From Rhizomys pruinosus (lineage: Eukaryota; Chordata; Mammalia; Rodentia; Spalacidae): DNA of 64,000 nucleotides. The notes beneath the pieces were generated by a model. The model was not told the DNA's origin and ran no database searches. It worked only from the letters and a program-made list of their open reading frames with translations. Where the stretch lies: NCBI GenBank assembly GCA_009823505.1, contig VZQC01006595.1:1416219-1480218 (forward strand). Reading direction: 5' to 3'. A program made the position numbers and the translations under genes. Below, in pieces: positions 42,311 through 53,309 of this stretch. The first letter of the stretch is position 1. Every line of letters starts with the position of its first letter.

Positions 42311-43230
42311 GCTAGCCACTGACCAACTTGATCAAAATACCAAGAACATTGTACCTGTTCAAAAACTACAGAATATAGTCAACGAGAATATAGTCCAACA
42401 TTGACTAAATTTTACATATTAAAATTAAATATCTCAAGAGTTACACCATAGACTTTTCTCAGACTAAACTAAAATATTATTCACAATTTTTCATTTTGCT
42501 TTATCAACCCAAAATGCTTCTGCTGTTGACTTTTTTGATGTTTTAGGTACACAGAAATAATGAGTTCAGTCAGTTAGAAATAGTGAGACCAATTGTCGCC
42601 TGGAGGGAGGAAAATTCAGAACCAGATACATGGAGATGCCAAGAAAGCTAAGAAAGTGTTGCCTTCCTTTAATCTACCAGATTTCAACCAAAGTTTGAGT
42701 ATATTTGTTCTCATGGAAAACTGGGGATAATCTTAAGAGCTGTTTGCTTTCTAATTCAAAAATTTCCTTCATACTCTTATTTGGAAAACTATGGTCAATG
42801 AATGATGAGTTGCAGCCAGACAGAAGTGTAGGGATGTGGTAAAGCCTCATGCTTCTTCTCTGAAGGCCAGCAGCCCCAGGAGGCAGCCTGGGAACTCTCC
42901 TCAGCCATAGGTGTTAGCATGGATTGAGAGGCGCTGTAGAGCAGCAAACCCAAGCTATTTCACATCTGCTCAAGGGAGCCACCTACCGTGTCCCTTTTAC
43001 ATGTCTATATCCAAGGAAGAAATAAGCTTTGCGTGGTTTCATTTTGTTTGTGTGTGTTTTAGGAAGGCGTTTACATTTTATTAATTCAAAGCTGTTTTAA
43101 CTTTTTTTTTACATTCTTAGAATATAAAATATATTCATGACTTTAAGAAAAGAGTCCTTTCTATCTGCAACAGTTCTCAATATGTTCAAGTAGATAAATA
43201 AAATGCCAGGAGGCATTAGTAATTAAAAAT
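42311..43230. other. Unassigned sequence
   Basis: No gene or recognised repeat; low CpG. Confidence 0.5.
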
Positions 43231-43231
43231 C

Positions 43232-43470
43232 AAGCCAATGGGCTGAAAACATGGGTCAATGGTTAAGACACTGCCTGTTCTTGCAGAGGATCCAGGTTCA
43301 GTTCCCAGTACCCACATGGTGGCTCACAACTGTCTGTAACTCTAGCTACAGGGGATCTGATACCCTCTTCTGGACTCCACAGACACAAACCATGCATATG
43401 GTGCACATACATACATGCAGATATTCACACATACACAGAAAATGGAAGTAAATAATATTAGTTAAAAATC
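43232..43470 (+). mobile_element. B2/B3-type SINE
   Basis: 'gttcttgcagaggatccagg', 'ttcagttcccagtacccaca', 'tggtggctcacaactgtctg' and 'ctgataccctcttctgg'. The 3' half resembles ordinary B2/B3, unlike the local B2-related family. Confidence 0.8.
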
Positions 43471-43479
43471 TAGTCAAGG

Positions 43480-43627
43480 GGCAGGTCTAGTAATACATAC
43501 CTTTAATCCTAGCACTCAGGAGGCAGAGGCAGATAGGTATCTGTGAGTTTGAGAACAGCCTGATCTACATAGCAAGTTTCAGGTCAGCCAGGGCTATATG
43601 CTGAGACCCTGTTTCAAAAAACCCTAA
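43480..43627 (+). mobile_element. B1 SINE
   Basis: 'gcaggtctagtaatacatac', 'agcactcaggaggcagaggc' and 'gctgagaccctgtttc'. It forms a row of three SINEs in one orientation (43232-43860). Confidence 0.8.
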
Positions 43628-43628
43628 A

Positions 43629-43854
43629 TTGGGGCTGGAGAGATAGCCTAGTTGTTAAGAGCACTGACTGCTCTTGCAGAGGACCTGGGTTCAATCCCCA
43701 GCACCCACATGGCGACTGAGAACCATCTTTAACTCCAGTTCCAGGGGAATCCGACACCCTCTTCTGACCTCCACGGCATTGCATGACACGGGTGCACCAA
43801 CCTACATGCAGACAATACATTCATACACATATGAAAATAAATTTTAAAAAAGTT
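43629..43854 (+). mobile_element. B2-related SINE, form without internal duplication
   Basis: 'ggggctggagagatagccta', 'tgggttcaatccccagcacc', 'ctccagttccaggggaatcc', 'gcatgacacgggtgcacc' and a tail of AAAT. The target duplication 'aaaaaaccctaaat' is before and after. Confidence 0.9.
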
Positions 43855-44224
43855 AAAAAACCCTAAATAATAAAAATAAATAAATAAAATCTAGACAAAG
43901 ATAAAGCATGTTTATAATGATGGTGGGCATCAGCAGACTTGAGAAAGGGAAAACAAAGGCCACTGAAAAGGAGCACATTCTTTTAATTCTGTTCAGAATC
44001 AGCTTCACCTTCAAGACTCCTCTTTTGCCACATCTATCCTGATACTCAGAAGATAGCATGATGTGTTTTAAGACCAGCTTCAGGGCATCCGAAACCCAGA
44101 TTGAAGGCTCAACCCAAATCAGCCACCACCAACCCCAAGACTTTCAATTTCTCTCTTCGAATCTCAGTGTGAGCATCTTAAATGAGTGCAGTCTGTTGAA
44201 TCATGGGCCTCAAGATCACCTGTT

Positions 44225-44404
44225 CAAGTAAATATGACCAGAGCCCAATGAAGCTAGGTCTTTTTCATATGTATGGAATCCACATCCACAAAGTCAACCA
44301 ACCACGGATTGAAAACACTAAAGACTGTGTGTGTTGACCCCTGGAAGACTTCTGCTTGTTGTGATCCCCACACCATATAGCACAATACTTACCTGCATAG
44401 CTTT
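44225..44404 (+). mobile_element. Tigger-like DNA transposon, first part
   Basis: 'atgtatggaatccacatcca' and 'aagtcaaccaaccacggatt' with 'gaaaacactaaag' resemble a Tigger/MER-type mariner relative ('ggattcaaccaaccacgg', 'gattgaaaatat'). The rest follows at 45640 after L1 DNA. Confidence 0.6.
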
Positions 44405-45365
44405 TTTTCTTTTTCTTTTTCTTTTTTGTCTTGGCTGTTAAACAATTTTTTATTTTATATTTTTCCAAAATATGCATATATACCCTTCACACATAAATCA
44501 AAATTATAAACTCTGAAAATAAACTATAGGTTGATTCCTAAACACGTTTAGAGATTCACATTTTAACAGTAAATTTGCATGCAAGTATAAAGACGTGTAA
44601 CTTTACATTCTTTTTATAATTAGAATATGACTACATATCCATATATGGCAATTGCAATGTGTGAATATAAGTGGTAGGACACTTCTAAAGCCCATTTAGA
44701 GATTCACATTGTAATAGCACAGTTGCTTTCAGATACAGTTTGCCTGCCAACTGGGGATTTGGTGTTAGCATCCACAAATGAGGGAAACAATTCACTTTTT
44801 TTTTCTGGGACTGTGTTACTTCACTCAGTATAATTGCTTCGAGTTCCATCCATTTACCAGCAAAGTTCATGATGTCATCTCTCTTTACTGCTGCATAGAA
44901 CTCCATTGTGTAGATGTACCACATTTTTGTTATGCAGTCATCAGTTGAGGGGCATTTGGGTTGGTTCCAGGTCTTTGCTATTGTGAAGAGAGCTGCAATA
45001 AACATAGATGTGCATGTATCTTTGAGGTAGGATGTGTCTTGTGGGTATATACCCAGGAGTGGTATGCTGGGTCAGGTGGTAGGCTCATTTTGAGTTTTTT
45101 AAGGGTTCTCCACACTGCTTTCCACAGTGGTTGTACCAGTTTACATTCCCACCAGCAGTGGATGAGTGTTCCCCTTTCCCCACACCCTCTCCAGCATTTG
45201 GTGTCTTTTGTTTTCTTGATCTTGGCTAGTTTTATTGGAGTGAGATGATACCTTAGTGTGGTTTTAATTTGCATTTCCTTAATTATTAATGATGTTGAAC
45301 ACTTCTTAAGATGTTTCTCAGCCATCTTTACCTCTTTACTGGTGAAGTCTCTGTTCATCTCTTAA
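44405..45365 (-). pseudogene. L1 ORF2 C-terminus and 3' UTR, antisense
   Basis: The minus-strand frame 44978-45358 encodes the L1 ORF2 cysteine-rich C-terminal region ('CWRGCGERGTLIHCWWECK'), with the C and H residues typical of that zinc-knuckle-like motif. After one frameshift, 44685-45005 continues 'IAALFTIAKTWNQPKCPS' to near the ORF2 end. Poly-T with C at 44401-44427 would be the A-rich 3' tail. It inserted into the Tigger-like element. Confidence 0.9.
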
Positions 45366-45500
45366 AATATGAATACATCATTTCTCAGTCCAATCTAGAC
45401 TCATCTCCCCTTCCATGCCCCCCACCCCACCCGAGTTCATACACCCTGCCATTCCTGCCCTGTATCTTTTTCTGAAAGTTTTTCAAAGCAGAGGATTATT
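45366..45500 (-). mobile_element. L1 3'-end-like fragment, antisense
   Basis: 'tacatcatttctcagtccaa', 'ctagactcatctccccttcc' and 'cccaccccacccgagttc' match F310-380 and 25840-25890. It directly abuts the ORF2 segment end. Confidence 0.6.
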
Positions 45501-45639
45501 ATGCATGGAAATAACAAACAGTTTATATACAGATGATGCAATTTTAGTATAGGTGTGACATATATATGCATATGTTGAAGCAATACAGATTGGAGGGAAC
45601 AACAACAGCAGAGGAACTGGGATGGGGAATCCATTGAAA

Positions 45640-45840
45640 CACTAAAGTTCCCCCAAGGACAATAATCCTTTACTTTGCATGGCATGTATATCATGCTCAG
45701 TGTTATAGGTAATCTGGAGGTGATTTATAATATGTGGGTGATATGTGCAGACTGTATACAAATACTGTAGCTTTTCCATAGGGGACCTGAGTGTCTGGGG
45801 ATTTAGGTGTCCCCTTGTTGACACAACGGAAAGATTGCAT
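45640..45840 (+). mobile_element. Tigger-like DNA transposon, second part
   Basis: 'cagtgttataggtaatctgg', 'aggtgatttataatatgtgg', 'tgtatacaaatactgtagc' and 'ataggggacctgagtgtctg' follow the order of the 3' half of the same transposon family as 44225-44404, so the two halves were separated by about 1.2 kb of inserted L1-type DNA. Confidence 0.6.
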
Positions 45841-46737
45841 ATAAAAAAAAAAAAGAGATAAAATCAGAGTGCCCCTGAGCACACTAGATATCCTCCAGAG
45901 CTCAGTGGGATTCATTTTATAGACCACGAGACAACAATCCCACAGAATTCTCCAGCTCCGTCCCTTTATGATTCAAAGTGGAATGTGTTAAAAACAACAA
46001 AACCGAAGCCTTGTGTCTCCACATGGATTCTGTGGAAATTGGACTAAGATGTATCATTAGAAAAAGGTGAGAAAAAGAAAACTGCTCAGCTAAATCTGAG
46101 GGGAGGTGCTCAGTGTTTGAGAATCAAGCCAGAGCTCTAGTCTCCTTTCTGAAGAAGTGCACCAGGGGGGACATGAAGCTTCTAATAAAGAAGATGTCAA
46201 AATGGACTTTCTAGACGAATTGTTCTTCCCATTGAACTCTGCAGGAACAGTTTGTGCTATGAGACTTTTTTGACATTAAATGGAAAAGAAGCTCAGCAGA
46301 AGCTCTTTATTCTCCTAACAGCCTTCTCCTGTCTGCTCCTTTGTGATTTAATGTAAGTTGGACTGAGACATGAATTCAAGCCACACTGGATCTGAGAGTA
46401 CACACAAAGACAGGGACCATGTGCCGCTTCATTTCCGCCTCATGAAGGCAATGCATCCTGAGAATATCATATTCCTTGTGGAAGGAGTGGCCACAGATAC
46501 TCCTTACAATCCTTCCTCCATACAATGCCTCCAAACTCCTTTTTTCCTGTCCCCATGTGCCAGTGGAAAAAGTACAGGAGCTTATGTAATGGTTATCAGT
46601 AGAAAGGGACCTAATCCATCACAGTCATTCACTAGGTGTGGCTTTTGGCCATTAGGTCATTAGGAACTTTTTATTGGAGCTCTAGTTTTGATTACCGAGA
46701 TCCCATGACACACTTGCTTTGTTTAGACCTGGCGAGC
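45841..46737. other. Unassigned sequence, probably unique DNA
   Basis: No recognised repeat after the A run at 45843-45856. A 97-codon plus-strand frame at 46370-46663 has no domain I recognise and no good coding composition. Confidence 0.5.
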
Positions 46738-46918
46738 AGGACCAGCGAGCTAGCTCAGCAGGTAGAGGCACTTGCATGCTGCCCTGATTACCTGAGTTCG
46801 ATCACTGGATCCCACAGGGTGGTAGAAGAGAAGTAATTGCCAAAGAGTTGTCCTCTGACATTACATGCACACAGTGACACATGCTTCCACACAGAAATGA
46901 ATATAAATCAGTAAATTT
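46738..46918 (+). mobile_element. B3-type SINE
   Basis: 'agcgagctagctcagcaggt', 'cctgagttcgatcactgg' and 'gttgtcctctgacattacat'. Diverged head. Confidence 0.7.
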
Positions 46919-47154
46919 AGACTTGATATGCATCTAACTCCATAACTGTACCTACAGACTCAGTTTCCCTAAATATGAAAGAACGGCATCAACTATTTGT
47001 AGAAACAAGACTGTAGCAAACTATTCCACAGGCAGAGGCTTTGTTTGTTATAAATCACTCCCAGCATTTCATACTCCAATCTGAAAAGATCAAATACTCA
47101 TAATACTCAAGCATTAGAAAACCAAGACAGATGCTTTTGGGGCAATGGTGTGTG

Positions 47155-47590
47155 TAATGCCTGTATTCATTATCTACTGTTGAGTGATGAATTACCCCCA
47201 AGCTTAGTGACTTAAATAAGGAACCCAAATTTCCACATCAGGAATTTAGGAGGTGGGCGATTTTGCTAAAGCTCTATGTGAAGTTGCTACTTGTGGCCCC
47301 GAGTTACCCTTTGAAGGTTCACCTGAAGGAGATGCCCCTGAGATGGCTCACTCACACACCTACTAGCCAGAGGCCTGGGTTCCACACTTCATATCATATA
47401 GAACTTCAGGATGGTTGCTTGAAAGTCCTTACAACATGGCTGCTGGTATCTCCTAGAATGAATGGTCTGGGAGAACAAGGTGGCCTTGTGTTTTTGAAGG
47501 CCATCTCATAAATCCACATCATCACTTGCAGCAAGTCACTGAAGCAGACCTCAGGCTGGGAAGAAAGGGCCCAGGCTCCACAAGTTTGGG
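47155..47590 (-). mobile_element. MLT1-like MaLR LTR, antisense
   Basis: 'tattcattatctactgttga', 'atgaattacccccaagctta', 'gagatggctcactcacacac', 'gcttgaaagtccttacaaca' and 'agcaagtcactgaag' are ordered antisense landmarks of MLT1-type LTRs. Ancient. Confidence 0.7.
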
Positions 47591-48159
47591 GAAGACTGTC
47601 AGGGTGTGTATAGACCTATTTAGCATAGGCGGGAATATAAAAACAGAAGCACTGAGAAGAAAGCTTTTGCAAGGCAAACAACTCCAATGACCAAAGGATT
47701 TCTAAGCAGGTTGACAGTGGTTTACAGATCATTAATTATTTGGCATTGACACTGGAAGCAGAGATTCCTTAATCTAAGTGTTGGGAAGATAATTCATTGC
47801 AAACATCTCAGTCAGGATCATGGAAAGTAATTGGTAGAATGATTGAATCACCAGAGTGTTTTAGGAACATACATGAAGTAGTATGTTGAAAGTCGGCCTT
47901 AGAAACTCCCTTTGGTGGCCAGGCAGGGACAGTCAAGATGAAGGTCAGCCCACAAGAAAACACTGCTGAGGACCAGACATGCTGATGAGGATATAACGTG
48001 TCTTCCATACAGTGGTGGACACAATAAAGCAGGTGAAGTGATGCTTACAGTACTAAACACTATCTTCACAGAATTTTATAACTCCTGAAAGGAAAATAGT
48101 GGTAAAGATTGTGCTGTTTTTCATAAAAAAGTGATACTCTTAGCCTTCATTGGAGAAGC
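47591..48159. other. Unassigned sequence
   Basis: No gene or recognised repeat. Confidence 0.5.
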
Positions 48160-48362
48160 TTCTTTTTTTTTAAAGATTTCTTTTCTTTACATGTCTTTGT
48201 CTGTGTTTGTGCATTTGAGAAAAGGTGCCAAGATCACAACAGGATGCCTGACCTACAGGTGCCTGTGGGCTGCCTGGCATGGATGCTGGGAGGTGAACTC
48301 AGGTCCTGTGCGAGAACCACAGAAGCTCTCAGGCATTGAGCCATTTCTCCAGCCCCAGAGAA
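48160..48362 (-). mobile_element. B3-type SINE, antisense
   Basis: Poly-T, 'ttaaagatttc', 'ggatgctgggaggtgaactc', 'aggtcctgtgcgagaacc' and 'tgagccatttctccagcccc'. Confidence 0.75.
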
Positions 48363-48720
48363 GCTTCCTATCACAGGAGGTAGCAAATAATGTAGGTACT
48401 CCTACCTGGTGTGGAGAAGGATGGAGAAGTGCTCAGAGCTAAGTGGGACACCTATATCACCCCATCCAAGGCTCAGGGAACAGAGCAGAAGAGGTTGGAA
48501 GGCTGAAGGTGTGCTGCAAAAAGATGTGTTTGGATACAGCACGACTCTTTCAATCATGAACTCACTTCAGCTGCCATTACCCACATAAGACATGCACAAA
48601 ATCAGGGCTGTCAATGTTGTATCACAGATCGGGGAGGGACTCATGAGGCCCCCTGCCTTTCTGAGAAATTACTGACAGTTAACAGCTGCTGGCACGGGGA
48701 GTGTCACCTTCCTCTCTGGC
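48363..48720 (+). mobile_element. L1-type 3'-UTR-like fragment
   Basis: 'tggacaccta'-type 'gtgggacacctatatcaccc', 'ggctcagggaacagagcaga' and 'gggagggactcatgaggccc' parallel 51000-51540 ('aagtggcacatctac', 'gggctcaggaatcac', 'gggagggactcaag'). Dispersed LINE 3' sequence. Confidence 0.45.
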
Positions 48721-48937
48721 GCAGTCAGTGAGAATTGGCCCATATTTCCGCAAATCACCTCCTGCCTGTGCTCATGGAAGCAACCCTGACTAAACCCAGT
48801 GGGCCACACAGAAAAGACACAAACATAGGAATGGGACTTGTTGGCAAGGTTTTCAGTGGAAGAGAAAAGAGGGACATGAGAGGGTAATGTGGGTGACAAC
48901 GAATAAAATGTGTTAAATACAGATATGAAACTGTCAA

Positions 48938-49105
48938 AGCCAGGTGTTGTGGTGCACACCTTTAAGCCCTTGGGAGGCAGAGGTAGGCAGATCTTTATGA
49001 GTTCAAGACCAGCCTGGTCTACAGAGTTCCAGGACAGCTGGGGCTACAGGGAGACCCTGTCTCGAAAAGACAAAACAAACAAACGAACAAACAAAAAACC
49101 CCAGA
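48938..49105 (+). mobile_element. B1 SINE
   Basis: 'aagccaggtgttgtggtgca', 'gagttcaagaccagcctggt', 'ggagaccctgtctcg', then an (AAAC)n tail. Confidence 0.9.
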
Positions 49106-49127
49106 AATGTCAAAAGATGAAATGAAG

Positions 49128-49380
49128 AAGGGCCAAAGAGATGGCTCAGTGGGTAAAGACATCTGCCGCCCAGCCCGATGACCTGGGTTCAAGCCCCAGG
49201 ACCCACATGGTAGAAGGAGAGGACTGGCTTTGGAAAATGGTCCTCTGACATCCATTTGTGCACTGTAGCACAAGCAGGCACATGTACACACATACACACA
49301 CACACACCATGCACACAGAGATGCAGAGAGAGACAGAGAGAGAAAGAGGGAAAAAATAAATGTCATAAAAATTTTTAAAT
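49128..49380 (+). mobile_element. B3-type SINE with (CA)n/(GA)n tail
   Basis: 'ggccaaagagatggctcagt', 'ggttcaagccccaggaccca', 'tggtcctctgacatcc', then CA and GA runs and AAATAA. Confidence 0.85.
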
Positions 49381-50424
49381 AAAATAAAAACATTGTGCCA
49401 TTTTCATTGGGTATGTTGAGCATGGGAGAGACTGAAACTTAATATTAGTAAACAAAATCAAGATGAATCCTTACCATAAATAAATAAATAAATGTCAAGT
49501 AAGTTGGTTGGCATAGAAGCAAATAATCAACTTGTTTGTGTCATTTTGCTTTTTCATTTTCCAACTGGTTATTTCAGTATCACACAAATATAGTACCCCC
49601 TCCTCCCCCCTGCCAAGAAAACAATCTGAAAGCTTTTTTGGCAGGACCCAAAATATTTACACTTAGGAAACCAACTATTTTTAAGTTACACTGATAGAGA
49701 AAGAGAGTCTTCTGTGTGAATGTCTGCAAATGCCATTCAGCCATTCTTAGCATGTGGCTAGGTGTGGCTGATCAAATAAACAAGAAGCCAGGAGTGCTTG
49801 CGGGCACATTTGGTGTGGCAGGCACTTGTTCGCCAGTGGACTCCCTCTGTCTACCATGTTGGATCTGTCTACCCAGAGAACTGTATTTCAGCAGCGAATG
49901 ACAATTCTCTCTCCTGAATTATTTGGCTCGTATTGAAGCACACACAGTGTATTAAATGTAGATTTTCTACCTCGGAGTTACAACCTTCCTTAGTGTCTGC
50001 CAGCTGCATGGAAGGCTGCAGTTCCTGGATTTGTGTGGTTGTAGAGAGTTTTCTGAATGGGAGTGGTTCTTTCATGAAGTTGCTTTTCTCCTGACATCTC
50101 TTTAGTCTTGCTTGTCCAAGTGTGGTCTCTGGCTTAGGAACACGGAGATGACTAGTAGTACATTCCCATGGAATTGGGATCATGTTTTCTAGTAAGAGCT
50201 CTAGGTCATCCTATAGGCATTTATGTTTGAGAAGCCCTGTCCTGTAGAACACACATAAAAATGTTCCCATCTTGTATACATGAGACAGCTACAGCCCTTG
50301 ATAGCTTCCAAGAACTTGAAGGTGAGACCCTATTGCTGAAGACAGGACACACTTCAGACACAGGATTTGAAGCAGTGGAGCTGTCACATCCCTAGACAAA
50401 TGTAATTTCTTATTATGGGTAAAA
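49381..50424. other. Unassigned sequence
   Basis: A small (AAAT)n run at 49478-49492 and a C-rich run at 49590-49611. No gene recognised; the minus-strand frame at 49869-50183 (104 codons) has no recognised domain. Confidence 0.45.
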
Positions 50425-51750
50425 TATGTATCTTTATATTTACAGGCAAGTATCCCAGTCACCTCTCATCAAAGAAGCTTCTTTTGCACCAAAGAGTATT
50501 ACAGAGTACCACAACTGGCCACATACAGACATTTTCGGTGAATTGCCTGAGCCACCTCCCCTGAAGGCTAGCTGTCAGCTTTGGAGGAAACCATGCAAAC
50601 TGATAAGGGAGAAGAACACCAATTGAAGGTCCAACCCCAGCTATAAGGCCTAATAACCATATCTATGACCAGCACCAAAAACTATATTGGGGCAGTAGCC
50701 GCACTTTTATCTTGGGGGGTAATCAACAGCTACCTACTCAGTGGGAGGAAGCTTATAAGTGGTACTATAAACATAGCCAAATATATGTGGCTGGAGGGGA
50801 TATGGATCTAAAAGAAAACTCCAAGTCTGCCACATCCCTAGACAAGTGTCATTTCTTCCTCTGTACTAAGTATGGATCCTTTTATTTACAGACAATTCTC
50901 CTAGTCACCACTCATCAAAGAAGCTTCTTTTGCAACAAACAGAGATTATTATAGAGTTCCACAACTTGCCACACATGAACACAGAGACTATCTGTGAATT
51001 GCCCAAACCTAAGTGGCACATCTACAATGGAACCTCTACACCTAAGGCTCACAGAACATAGTGGAACAAGGGGTAGATAACAGAGCTTGTTATGCAGATA
51101 ATGCAATACTAATACAGCTCTCAACTCTCATCAATGAAGCTGCCTCATGCAACAGAGGCCCATGATCAAAAAGGGATACAAATGGCCAAAGCACAGAGAA
51201 TAAGAGTCTGTAGTGTGTGGGTCCTTGGACAAGACTCCTATATTAAATTCCACCCACCCAGGGCTCAGGAATCACTACAGAAGAGGGAGGTGGAAGGACT
51301 GTAAGAGCGGAGGGAGAAGGGGCATGACTATGTGGAAATACTGTCTTACGGGCTCCTGGAAAGCCACGTGAACTTAGAGCAATGGTGTCGGCAAGAAAAA
51401 GGCCCATGCAAACTCAAGCAGACAAAAACCCAGCATAGAACTATGGAAATGGGCAGCAGGCCCCGATCTTAGCTGGAGAATGATTGGCAACTGATTACTG
51501 TTGGGTGATCAATTAATGAAGGGAGGGACTCAAGATAGGATGGCTAGATCCCAGTGCAAGAGCTTGCACTGAGGTATGTCTGGGGATACTAATTTGACTT
51601 GATAGGCCTTAATACAAATGACATAATGCATGAAATCCAGTTGGGGGGGGCTATGGAAGGGTGCCGATGAGGAAGAAGATATAAAGATGATCAAGATATT
51701 CTATATGAAATACACAAAAATTCAATAAAAACTTTACACAAAAAGCCTGT
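50425..51750 (+). mobile_element. L1-type 3' UTR with internally repeated segment
   Basis: 'cagtcacctctcatcaaaga', 'agcttcttttgcaccaaaga' and 'accacaactggccacat' (50455-50523) recur as 'agtcaccactcatcaaagaa', 'cttcttttgcaacaaac' and 'ccacaacttgccacac' (50903-50974), so the UTR holds a repeat of about 450 bases spacing. It ends in 'ttcaataaaaac' with an A-rich terminus (about 51720-51745), a proper 3' end. Confidence 0.6.
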
Positions 51751-52379
51751 GCTTCAATGTTGACAAGGAGAAGACAATGACATCACTATTCTACAGGCAA
51801 AACCTTTGTTTGACATAAGTCACTTCCAAAGTATCATACTCCAATTTGAAAATATCAAATACTCCTAACACTCAAGCATTTGAAAGCCTACTATAATTGT
51901 TTGCTTACTAGAAAAAAAAAATAGATTTCAAATAGCTTTCAGTAGACCAAAAGGCTCTGCTTTCTTCTACCATATTCCACAAGTCTTACACGGCCTGGCC
52001 TGGAAGGCTGGGAAGTGTGTGCCTGGGTACCATTACCTTCTCCATGTTATGAATAAGCAAAGAGTTCCTGAGCACCTAAGGTAAAGCCTCCTTACACAGA
52101 AGCCTCCAAGGGACTGCGCCATCTGTACACCCAGGCTTTGTGATGCCAGCCTGATGTATTTTTCCACTGTCGACCCAGCATGGCTATAAAGGATTCTTAC
52201 CTTGCACTTTGAGAGATGGCTGAAGCCGTGCTCTTGCTAATCATGAGTCTAGTTGCTCCTTTCTGTGGGTAAATTGCATAGTGATTTGGAAACCACAAAA
52301 TCCATAGGGCCCTGGTCACTGCTCAGAAAGTACTTCCATTCTTTTCTCTTTTTCCTTTTACTCTTTCTTTTTGGTATAA
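51751..52379. other. Unassigned sequence
   Basis: 51751-51900 repeats words of 47020-47115 ('gcaaaacctttgtttgac', 'aagtcacttcc', 'catactccaat', 'aaatactc'), so it is a shared repeat of unknown family. The remainder is unassigned. Confidence 0.45.
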
Positions 52380-52690
52380 AAAGAAAAGTTAAGCTCTCTC
52401 CTCCCCAAAATGTTTAAGTGTAAAATATATTATTGTTGACTATTAGTATAATATTGTGCAACAAATCTCCAGAGTTTAATTTGTCTTTCTTGACTGAATT
52501 TTAAGCCCATCAATTAGTAACTCATCATTTCCCCTCCCCCAAACCTCTGCAAACCACCATTGCCCATTTAGATTCTATGAATCTGAAGATTAATTTAATC
52601 AAGGTAATCCCTGACAGATATGCCCAGGGGCTTGTCTCTCAGGTGATTCTAGAACCCATCAAGTTGGTAAATTAGTACATCACAATTACT
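52380..52690 (-). mobile_element. L1M 3'-end fragment, antisense
   Basis: 'attgtgcaacaaatctccag', 'cccctcccccaaacctctgc' and 'aaaccaccattgcccat' are antisense L1M landmarks. The part after 52610 ('tctcaggtgattctag', 'catcaagttgg') belongs to the medium-copy repeat family of 23607-23925. Confidence 0.7.
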
Positions 52691-52849
52691 ACATATTAGT
52701 TTTACAAAATAATAGGTTTCATTATGAAATTTTCATATTGCATATAATGTGCTTTCCACTGCATTCCCCTTCCTATTAACCTCTGGGGTGATTAATTCTG
52801 CTGAGAGCAGAATTTAGCTTCTTCTGTCCTCCCAAGGTGGACTACAGAC

Positions 52850-53065
52850 CAGTGAGTCTCCTAAATCCTCTAGACATTTAAGAGATTGGAACTGCAGAGG
52901 CTCCCAGCCTTGTGGACTGAGCTGCTACCAGGTTCTTAGCCTCTCCAGTATGAACTACCAGTATTCCAGTGTTGTACTACCCAGACCACTCCAGTAAGCC
53001 AATCTAATCTCCTTCGAATCTATATTCGTTCTGTTGGTTCTATTCTTCTATGAACTAATGCATTT
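52850..53065 (+). mobile_element. ERVL-type LTR, 3' part
   Basis: 'cagccttgtggactgagctg', 'cttagcctctccagtatga' and 'ttctgttggttctattcttc' parallel 5630-5790 of the 5' LTR of the ERVL element. No internal sequence follows, so probably a truncated solo LTR. Confidence 0.65.
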
Positions 53066-53129
53066 CTCTTTCCTCACTCTCTTTTCTGGTTGATTTACTT
53101 CCTCTTTCCATATAGTTCCCTCTTCTACT

Positions 53130-53302
53130 TTCTAAATCTTATTTATTATCTATTTACTTTGAGGCAAGTTCTAACTATGGAGCCCTGGCTGGCCTGGCAG
53201 TCACTATGTAGTCCAGGTTGGCCTCAAACTCACAGAGATCTACTTGCCTTTGCTTTTCAAGTGCTGGAATTAAAGGTCTGAACTACCATGTGTAGCTTCA
53301 AA
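53130..53302 (-). mobile_element. B1 SINE, antisense
   Basis: 'actttgaggcaagttctaac', 'atgtagtccaggttggcctc' and 'gtgctggaattaaaggtctg'. Confidence 0.8.
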
Positions 53303-53309
53303 TCTTTTT

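Noticed and set aside
44380..44400. U1 snRNA-like 'atacttacctg'
   Set aside because: Only this short word matches; the surroundings are Tigger-like, with no stem-loop order or promoter element of a U1 gene.
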